64,000 bases of DNA from Tetracentron sinense (Eukaryota > Streptophyta > Magnoliopsida > Trochodendrales > Trochodendraceae), in contig CM026570.1 of NCBI GenBank assembly GCA_015143295.1, forward strand, positions 22,947,250 to 23,011,249. Reading direction: 5' to 3'. Shown one piece after another: positions 55,255 through 64,000 of this stretch. The notes under the pieces were generated by a model. The model did not search any database and had not been told where the DNA came from. It worked only from the letters and a program-made list of their open reading frames with translations. How positions within the stretch are numbered: the stretch's first letter is position 1; each line of letters opens with the position of its first letter. The position numbers were made by a program, and so were the translations under genes.

Positions 55255-57180
55255 ATGTGTCATGCCCAAAATCTCACCTAAGAGAATGTGAAACTTTGGC
55301 ACATGACTTCCTTATCTTACAGTCCTGTTAGAAGTGTATAAGGCATACAACATATGAGTCCTAAAAATTTCATCATTAATTAAAACTAACTGATGTCTCA
55401 AATGAATATAAATCAAATCCTTAACTAAATTGAATGTAAATAAAATTTTGCATCATCCATCATGATCCCCAACTAAACAATTTCAACCTAAAAATAATTC
55501 CAAATTAAATCAAATAACAATCATATATTTAAAAGACTAATAAACTAAGATCAATAATAGGGATATCAATCAAAATTTCTTTCCTCCTCCGGATCACCTT
55601 CGGTTCTTTAATATACTCTTCCTCTATCCACAATTCAGGTGCACAGATGTCGAACCCGAACCAATCGAAAATAACAGTTCAGTTAAGGAATGAAAATCTC
55701 AATGAATATGAACTCTTAGCTAATAATATTATAAACATCAATGTAAAATAGATGTTATAGTTTAACATGTCATGTATACATAAATTAGAGTGCAGAAACA
55801 TATTTCTTTACAAATCTTATTTGTGCTTACTTTTCTTACTTTTTGAGATCTTACTTTGAGTCAGATGACTAGTCTTCTTGGAACTAAGACTTAAAGACAT
55901 GTATAAAATACTTTTGTAATGAAACTTACTTAGAGCAAGGTAACTAGCATCCTTGTACAACTTAAAGTCAGGTAAGACATGCCCTTGGAAATCTTTCACT
56001 TAAAGCTAGGTATGGATATACCCTTGAGAATCTTAACTTAAAGTCGGGTAATGACATACCATTGTATCAAACTTTATGGTTATCCGTACTTATGAGAAAA
56101 CTCGGTCATGCAATCATATTTGTGTGACATTTACTTGTTGGCATTGTGAGTTTTATCGTGCTTGTGCATACATCATTATCTCAAGTGAAGTGGTTGACCA
56201 AGTGATAAAACTCTCGAATAAGTTATACCCAAATTATTAGTCAAGGGCTATCGGAATTCCATCATGGTAGTTCACACTACAATGATAAAGATCCTAAGCA
56301 ACCAAACCATAATTTAAGGTTCACCTACCTGGACATATATCACACCTGCAATAATCAATATCTGACACCATTCATGGATATTATGGCATATATTGTCAGA
56401 GTTGGTAAAATTAAACATACATAATCATGATTATTCACACATTAAGTTATAATGAATCATTCATCATACTTTGGTTTCAAGTAGTAACCCTAAAATCTTC
56501 ATTTATACAAAAATCCGGAAAATCACTCATTCAAACATACTATCATTCAAACAATCTCTGGCATACATCCCTTCCTTCATATTCAATCACACATACTCTA
56601 AAAATCATTCAATTTCTCATTGTTAGATCATACATACTAGAATCACAATAAAGTTTTCTTAATAATCATGGTAATCTTACGTACAAGATGATTTTACAAT
56701 TAAAAACATACTTTTAACGAGTTATTACTTTGAACTTAGTATTTTTCTTCTTATTAACATTAATGATTATAATAAAATTAATATAGGAGAGCATATTTAC
56801 CCCTCTTGATCATATCTCTACGATCTCGCACTTGCGAATAACCTTTGATCTTGATCTCAAAGTCATTCTCTTCTCCTTTAATTGAAACCCTAAGTTCTTC
56901 TCTTTTTTTTCTTTGTCCAAATCTCTTAGAATGTTTCTCTAACCTTGGACTCACAAAATAATGGGTATTTATAGGTTTTGGAACCCTAGAACCATTAAAA
57001 AGTTGGAAATTTGCAATTTTGTGTCCAACCTCCGCTCAAGCGAAGCTAAGCGATCAAAAAACTAAATCGCGGGTGGGTTCTGGTTGTCGCCGCTCAGGTG
57101 GAGCCCTTGGGCACTCAGGCGTTCTAGAGCCACTGCTTGGACGACAATCTTGGGTGCTCGGGCTGCCCGACGACATTTTT
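55255..57180 (-). mobile_element. LTR-like sequence, minus orientation
   Basis: The plus strand starts near TGTCATGCCCAAAATC. On minus, a good TATA box (CCTATAAATACCCATT, about 56976-56961) is followed by a pyrimidine/AG-rich leader with GAGAAGAACTTAGGG and GATCAAGATCAAAGG, as in the chromovirus LTR at 14823. GCTCAGG/CGCTCAAGCG-type GC-rich repeats lie upstream on minus (57030-57180). No internal region could be attached, so class and limits are tentative. Confidence 0.45.
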
Positions 57181-57950
57181 TTTATATACTTTTTTGTTAG
57201 CTTCAATTTCATGCAATTAAATCATAAAAAAAAGCCTAAAAACGAACAAAATATTTGGGTTTCTATAGCATGGGCTCCTTTGATATTGGATCCTCAAGCT
57301 CTTTCGTTGAATCAACAAGATGATTCTAAAGCGTTGATCAAGCGAAACACATTATTCTTATTAAGTGGAATGATTTTACATGGTGTACTTAAGTTGAAAG
57401 TTTTGATGCTATTCAAGGGAACCTTCAGATAAATGGTAGACAGTGTTACCATTAAAAAATCATGAAGAAAATGTGGGTGCCACTTTCTCAAGTTATTTTG
57501 GATTTTTGTTTATGTTACTTTGAAGCTAGATATATTATTGATAGCTTATCAGCACGTGAATCACTCAACATTCAACACTTTATTACTGAAGCAATTATGA
57601 GGCTTTAGTTTGCACTTTCAATAATTAGGACATGGTCGATTTTAGAATAAACAAAGAAACACGTCACGGATATTAATAATTGTAGCATATATAATGAGGT
57701 CTTTAAGATTTGAAATAAAGAACTAGTCACTATAGTATTGATCCAAAATAAATAGTAAATAAGACTCAATATACATGAGTACTTTTTAATCAAGCCTTTG
57801 TATTTTTATTTCCTCATCCCAAAGTATTGCATACTACTAGAAGTGTGCATCATAGAATCATTAGAAGCTACAATCCCTTGATACTAGAGATTCAGCTTGA
57901 AAAATGATAATTTTTTAAAATGTGTGAAAAATGCGAAAAAAGGAAAATAG
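57181..57950. other. AT-rich spacer between two LTR-like blocks
   Basis: The 57220-57430 stretch stays open on plus for about 70 codons but shows no recognisable domain. The rest is non-coding. Confidence 0.4.
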
Positions 57951-59566
57951 GGAATGTGACATTAGAGTTTGTTACTAAAATTATGAATTAGTGAACTCAA
58001 ACTGTTATAAATATTTTTTTATTCTTTGGGTAAAAAAAACACTTATGTTTTCAATTATTTGTAAAAACATCATTATTGTAGAGACTCGTATCTATATATG
58101 TGCCATTTATGTGTTTAGCATGGACAAATATGTCAATTATATGTTTCATTATGTATTTGATGTTAATTTATGTTATATGGTGTGTTTGAATGAAAAAATA
58201 AATGAAGAAATGTGAAAAATCAAGAAAATCTATATAGGGCGTTCGAACACTCATTCGAACGGATCTTCAGGTCGTTCGAACGGACCCCTAGGCATTTTGA
58301 ACAGGCTAAACAATGGCCTCCTTGTACCCCGCATTCGATGGGCATTTGAAAGGATCCAAGTGTGTTCGAATGGTCATTAACTCCGTTCGAATGACCTTCG
58401 CAAAAAATCTTCGAGAAACCCTAATTTTTGGGATCTTTAGGGTTTTTAGACCTCTAACCCTATAAATAGGTTATTATGTGAGGGTTTTTCAAGTGCTCTA
58501 AACCTAATTTTGTAAGAGAGAAGAGAAAACCTATGGTTTTTAAAGGGAAGGTTTCTTGGAAAGGAATGAGAGCTTGGAGATCGACTCCAAAGGCCATTTC
58601 CCAAGTGATTGATCATAGAGAAACGATCGTGAGGAGTAAGATATACTATCTAGCTAATGATTTACGACTAACAAGCATGTGAGACTACTCTAAGCATAAA
58701 TTGTCAAGTTTTTCATGCTATAAAGATTAGATTATCAAGATTTGAACAATAAATGGATTTTATGTGTAAAAATTGGTTTCAATGAACATGGATGTGATTT
58801 TGTATTGCTTAAGGTTTGACATGATTTCACGTATGGGCTAAAATTTGGAACTATGGTAGGAGTATTTGATGAGTTTACTATGATTTGAATAGTAGCATGA
58901 ATAGGGAATGATTATGCATGATGAAAAATGGTAGTCTATGCATGAATATAAGTTTGAACAAGCATGTGGGGAATGAATAATGGTGATTGAGGTTTATGAA
59001 TCGTGTTTACTGAATTGATGAATTGTATTGAAAAATTGATGATTATGAAATTATGGTTAACATGGATGGTGAATGAGTATGGGTGAGAATGGACGATTGG
59101 GATTGATGATTATGTATTGGGATAAATATTATTATGATTTGTATTATACTCCATGAGTGATAAAGTATTATATATGATTTCCATGATAAGTTATAAAATA
59201 TGTGAACATGTATGGTGATTGAAATTCGGAAAGGCCAAGACTTAGAGGATGATCTTTTAACCTAGCTAGATTCTTTACCATCGTGTTATGAGATACTATG
59301 ATGGGGTTTCGATGGAGAGAGATTAGAATCTAAGGGATAACCTAGATGAAATTTAATCAAGATAGTCAAGCACAAGTTCGCATGCATGGTAAGTATGTAA
59401 GTCTTACAAGTACACGTGTCTCACAAGAACATCCATCTTACACGAACATGCATCCCACAAGAACATGCATCTTACAAGCATTGTCAACCATCATACAAAC
59501 ATTGACACACATCTCACAAGAACATGCATCTTACAAGCTTTGTTGAGAATCATACAAGCATTGACA
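57951..59566 (+). mobile_element. LTR-like sequence, plus orientation, cut by a CACTA-like end
   Basis: GTTCGAACGGA/CATTCGAACGG repeats (58230-58400) are followed by a TATA box (CCTATAAATAGG, 58461-58472) and a GAGAGAAGAGAAAACC leader. Then comes ATTGATCATAGAGAAACGATCG, resembling the chromovirus LTR (15310-15345). It ends in a tandem tract of CACAAGAACATGCATCTTACAAGC units (59410-59560). The downstream part is interrupted at 59567. Confidence 0.5.
59400..59560. repeat. Short tandem repeat (CACAAGAACATGCATCTTACAAGC)
   Basis: Four to five imperfect copies of ACAAGAACATGCAT(C)(T/C)(T/C)ACA, with ATTGTCAACCATCATAC-like spacers repeated twice. Confidence 0.75.
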
Positions 59567-60999
59567 CACTACGTGAAAAAGGCAAAAGAAAGACACTTAT
59601 TAGTCGTAAAAAATTACCACCCAAGAAAGTCCTTAATTAAATGACAGTTATTATACCATAAATCACAGCTTATAACAGTGAGAAATAGGTTGCGCTAACA
59701 ACGACAGATAATGATCGTCATTTTAGATCGAGATTAAAGTGTTACGGTTAGGTTACAATCACGTCTTCTACGCACTAAATCTCTTTCAGCCTTTTAGTTC
59801 TCTTCTATCTCTCTCTCTCGCAGCTCTCTTCAGTGGCTGAAATCTTCCCCTTTCCTCAAAGGGGTAGCTGGATTCTTGTTCTCTTCTATGCATGATTATA
59901 GTTCAAAAGGGGTTACGGCTGAAATCTTCCCTTTTCCTTAGCGTTGGCCGAAATCTCAGGTGAGCGGTTCCTTCCCTTTTTAATTTTTCTAATGGTTTTT
60001 GTCTATTTCATATTCGGTCTATTTGATAGGTTTTTCTGCATCTTTGTTATCACAATGTTGATATGTATGAAATTTCAGCATTATGTTTTGAAGTTTAAAT
60101 ATTGAAAATTTAGATCTTGTTGTATAAATATCCATTTTCCTCGGTGGCTCCTTGGCACAGTTTGGTATTGTGCTACCGTCTGACACTGTCGTGGTTTGCT
60201 GCACCTGCTTCTGCCCCCTATTGCTTTGACTGCCTATAAGTGTCTGTCTTCTCCTTTTACGCTTTCTAAAACAGAAATGTGAAACCAAAATAATATAGGG
60301 TTTCCTTGAATCTCTTATCTCTCCTCTTCAGAGTTGTATATGGATATGTTAATCTTTTTTTTTTTCTTGAGTTGGATCTAGGCTGAAGGTACTGGCTCAA
60401 TCTTTTTTTATTCATGCTCATCGTCGTGCTGAGGTAATTTACTTATCTATTTTCTTTTGCTTTTTTTGGTTAAGATGTAAGATGAATAAATTCTGGATGT
60501 TCTTGAATTGTAAAATCTGTTTCTTATTTTAAAAACTTATGGAAATTTCAGATTTTTATATGTTGGGAGTTGATGCTCTTTATTCACTTCTTTAAGCTAT
60601 ACCTTGTAAAATGACTTCAGTTGGAAATCCCAGAGAACAATTCCTAGCCCCAGAAATCTGGCTTTAATCTGATTGTTGGTGCTTGAATGTCATAAAACTA
60701 TACAAGGAGTACTTTTTATCAGTATTTATTTTCTAATTAAGAATTTGACTAAACTTTTGTTGCTAAAGTTTTTCAAGCAAAATCTTCTTTTGATTTTTCG
60801 GAAGTGCAATGAACAATACATAAAATTTTCACCAATGTCATCCTTGACAGTCAAAAAAGAGAAAATCTCATAGACTTTCAAATTTACAAGGCAACAAGGT
60901 TAACTGAGATTTAACACTACACTACAAGAAGGAATAATCAATAAGTACCTTAATGGGATGAGTGAACTTCCATGTTGCCAAACACCACACAGAGAGCCA

Positions 61000-63700
61000 T
61001 ACATGAACCCAATAGATTAGGTTTCACCCTATCATCCATTAAACATGTCTGCACATTCCATTTGAGATCCATTCTAGTTCATCATTTTCTTGATCATGTA
61101 TCTCTACTTCAATTGTATATTCGAAAAGAGAGTACAATCTATTCTCAGTACCTAGTGAATCTCCAAAAGCCTAAGTGGAGTTATTTTATTCATTTAAAAG
61201 GAAGAACCCTATGCGAGACTCTAAGGGTGCGTTTGGATTTATGGAATTGGGGAACCGAATTGTCATATATAGTGTCATATGTTGTAATTCCATGCTCTGA
61301 TATATGCTGCTCTGTTTTTGTTTTTGTTTTTTCCCAATACAATATTATGAAAGGGACAGAGAGGGGTCATGCTTTGTTTTTATATTTTTGTATTTTTCCT
61401 AAAAAAATATCTATGTAATTTGGGCTTAATGGGATAACGCTCAAAAGTCTCCACTTCCTTGATCTGGGGCTATCAAAAATTGTTGTAGGGCTCTCCCAAT
61501 GAACTAGCCCATCCTTTGTAAATCTGAGGTGGATGTTTTCCTCTCTCGCTCATCCCTGTTTACCAACCCCTCTATTTAATTTTTTTTGTTATTTCTTCTA
61601 CTATCAGCTCTCTAAATCTGAGAATGACTACTTTTTTTTTTCTTTTCGACAGTTCTCAAGTCCACAACCAAGAACTAGGGATTCCCATTTCAGCAACCCA
61701 CTTTCAATACTTCTCTTATCAGCGAGTGCTAAAGTACGCTTAGGTGTTGTGTGTCCCGGCTTTGAAGGTGGAATGTTGGGGTCATATTTGTCTAGGAAAC
61801 CGAAAGAAGTAGAAGTGATAAGAACGTATTGGCTATCTTGGTCTACATCTGCATCTATAGGACTTCCATGCTTCAGACATCAGTGATGATTTAACTAAGA
61901 GAAACCTAGAGATCTACTCCCATTTCCCAATTGGAGCTTTAGAGCTTACGCAATGAAAGATAAGATCCCATTAGAGAATGGATGGAGAATTCAAAGATTA
62001 GCTCAGAAGAGATGAAAGGAAAGAGATTGAGGAAAGCTTTTTCACGACTATGGAATTCAGACAGTGATTAAGAAAGTTGTGTCATATTTTCGATTTTGAT
62101 CAAAACACCCTTTGTTTTCAAAATTTCGTTAAGTACACCCGTTACCTGAAGTTCTATTAAGAATAAGAAACTATTGTTGGATCAATATATGTAAAATAAC
62201 AGTTCAAACCTATTTCACTAGCTAAATGACAATTGGAGGCACAACACTGTACACACATTGCTATATGCCCACTTTTCTAAAACCTTTTTCTTTTCTTGTT
62301 TCATCATTGTACAATTTTTTCTAATAAACAGGACTACACGTGCCTTGCACATTCAGGGTCTAACTAGTATCCTTAAAAGCTTTAGTTGAAGAAAGCTGAG
62401 AAGGGAACTTCTTATGTTGCTAAGCAGCTAAGATAGTAGGATCTGTATCTATAAACTCAAACTAGCCCAACAAAGAAAGCTAGTTATTAAGAAATAAGAA
62501 AAGAGAATATCAAAGCAAACTCCAAGACTGTTTCCTACCCAACTAACTCAAATGAGTCATGCATGAAATTTTCTTACTTGGAAGATCCCAAGGTTCGGAT
62601 TTATAGATATCGAGTTGCTTGATAAGATCGATAGGTAGAGGTCACTGTTGAATCTTTCTCTTCAGATAGAATCCGACAAGCTCCTCATCTGTTGGATGAA
62701 ATCGAAAACCAGGTAGCATAACTTCATCCACTTTCTCATCCATACATCTATGTTTAACTAAGCGCACATTACCACTTTGTCACAATTCCTAGATACTTAT
62801 ATTCCTACAGTTCTTTAGTGATCTACTCTTGCAGCCACCCCATGTGCCATTTCTAATAACAATTCGATCAATACTGTCAGTTTCACGAAATCACAAAATA
62901 ATTAAAAAGAACCCTCAAAGACGTGCCATCAGAACCCTAGAGGTCCCCAAAACCGATACCTTAACTATGAAAAGGTTGTAATTCCCAAGCTAATTCAAAA
63001 CGAGTTTTGGTCTTTGGTTTTTCTATTTAGAAAATAAAAGAGTTATTGGATTTTGGTTGAGGTATAGAGTATGATGACCAAGCACAAAAAAACATCAACT
63101 ACATAACAATCGAGCAACACGAGGAGTTCTATTTTCTCATTTTTTCCAGATTTTTAGACAAAAATCTAGCATTAACTCATCACAACTAATATTTCAACAT
63201 AATTTGATAAACTCTACCTAACTTCCATATGCATGAAAGAAAATTAATATTTCTAAATCAATATATAGAAGGAATTAACTACAAATATTCAAAGGGAAGA
63301 TAGGTAAAGAAATATCCTGTAGCAGACAACATAACCATGGAATAAAATTCCTATTGGCGCAGCCATGCACCACAATATTCAATAAAAAAAAAATTGGGAT
63401 AGTCCAGGCCGAGTACTACATTCTCACATGTCTCTAATCATGATGACTCTCCCATGACCCAGCACTAAACTGAGCTAAAAGCCTAAAACCATATAATGAT
63501 AACGATATGCTATCTAAATAATAAAGACCACCAAGTACAGAATTCCACTCCAAACTACAATATATATGCTTCATCTATAAGATTATTTGCTCTTTAAACG
63601 ATCATATTGGTTTACTTACTGCTATGTAAGCTTAGCATGTAAAGGATTAAATTGACTATTCAATTTCATTCTATTTTATTGTTAAATGAACTATTCTTAA
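61000..63700. other. Non-coding interior, no gene seen
   Basis: AT-rich, with no readable domains. The plus-strand frames at 60972-61418 and 61533-61886 have no family signature. GCACGTG-type palindromic strings occur near 62335. Confidence 0.4.
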
Positions 63701-63709
63701 TGTTTGTAG

Positions 63710-63964
63710 GTACGGCATTCTCTAGCTCTTCCCGAGTCACCCTCAACATCTACACATTGTTTATTAAAGAATTTCAAGGGAAACATTGTTACACTCAGAC
63801 GGATTAATAGAGATGCAGCACCACATCCTGAACTACATAACATCATAGTAGACGACATTTATGAGCCAAATACAGATATGTCTCAAAAAGAGGGAATACT
63901 TAGAGATCTTACACTTGGTGATATTATTACTTGGCTCAAATATTTTGTAAATTTCATTAATTGA
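63710..63964 (+). CDS. Candidate exon of unknown protein
   Basis: The open frame starts right after a good acceptor (TGTTTGTAG|GTACGGC) and stays open for 84 codons to TGA at 63962-63964. There is no ATG in frame until residue 57, so an upstream exon is expected. The composition is protein-like (LRRINRDAAPHPELHNIIVDD, then IYEPNTDMSQKEGILRDLTLGDIITWLKYF), unlike the surrounding low-complexity frames. I do not recognise the family. It lies downstream of the CACTA-like heads, so it may belong to a transposon protein or to a host gene. Confidence 0.45.
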   Translation, partial: VRHSLALPESPSTSTHCLLKNFKGNIVTLRRINRDAAPHPELHNIIVDDIYEPNTDMSQKEGILRDLTLGDIITWLKYFVNFIN

Positions 63965-64000
63965 CTTTTGTCGAGATGCAAAATTTCATTTGACTTTTGT

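Larger units (their letters stand above)
59567..64000 (+). mobile_element. CACTA-like transposon end(s) and interior
   Basis: At 59567 the LTR-like sequence changes abruptly to CACTACGTGAAAAAGG, matching the CACTA...GAAAA terminus of En/Spm-type transposons. Subterminal motifs such as AACGACAGATAATGATCGTCATTTTAG are of the kind seen in CACTA ends. A second head, CACTACAAGAAGGAATAATC, occurs at 60920 in the same orientation, so two elements may be nested. No inverted TAGTG end lies in the window, so the element may run past it. A TCTCTCTCTCTCGC leader-like segment (59800-59960) with a GT splice-donor-like CTCAG|GTGAGC could be the 5' untranslated exon. Coding sequence is only suggested at 63710. 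Confidence 0.5.

Overview
The window is nuclear DNA of a flowering plant, probably a woody or large-genome species. The evidence is long AT-rich stretches, spliced genes with GT-AG introns, plant copia and gypsy retrotransposons, L1-type LINEs, MITEs, a tRNA-derived SINE and a CACTA-like terminus. Species cannot be named from sequence alone. Only two intact cellular genes can be supported: a single-exon plastid YGGT/YlmG membrane protein gene (22429-23199, +) and an eight-exon SRAP/HMCES-type abasic-site DNA-protein crosslink gene (34306-47695, -), whose 365-residue product can be assembled from clean in-phase exons. Everything else recognisable is mobile-element or repeat DNA.

Layout. 1-8155: non-coding parts of large LTR elements. 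They include a 39-bp minisatellite (about 2095-3420), a long LTR (3709-7208) carrying a nested solo LTR (4614-6112), and a second tandem-repeat tract (7320-7860). 8156-11556: a related long LTR full of CCCTAGG and AACCATGGTT motifs. 11573-17290: a 5'-truncated, mutated chromovirus (Ty3/gypsy) with pol, chromodomain, polypurine tract and 3' LTR. It abuts a minus-strand copia element (gag remnants, primer-binding site and LTR, 17291-20672). 20673-22128: repeat-rich spacer. 22129-23199: a MITE and the YGGT gene. 24670-30420: LINE 3' fragment, copia RT scrap, microsatellites and a second MITE. 30743-33380: a composite of four short LTRs arranged as an inverted structure, flanked as a whole by a 5-bp direct repeat.

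34306-47695: the HMCES-like gene. Its 7.2-kb intron 3 holds a decayed LINE that was itself hit by a MITE and by a solo LTR, and intron 5 holds two further MITE-like elements. 47837-48006: a MITE of the same family as the one before the YGGT gene. 48270-48510: a SINE with two tRNA-like modules. 48834-54410: an AT-rich block with inverted GTTCTTTTG-type ends and degenerate tandem tracts, possibly a large non-autonomous DNA transposon. 55255-59566: LTR-like sequences in opposite orientations. 59567-64000: CACTA-like termini and a candidate coding exon (63710-63964) of unknown identity.

The two host genes have no evident functional link. Most protein-like reading frames in the repeat tracts are artefacts of repeats whose period is a multiple of three. 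The strongest unusual signal is the inverted, U3-to-U3 short-LTR composite at 30743-33380. The next is that members of one MITE family lie within about 165 bp of the start codon of both intact genes.
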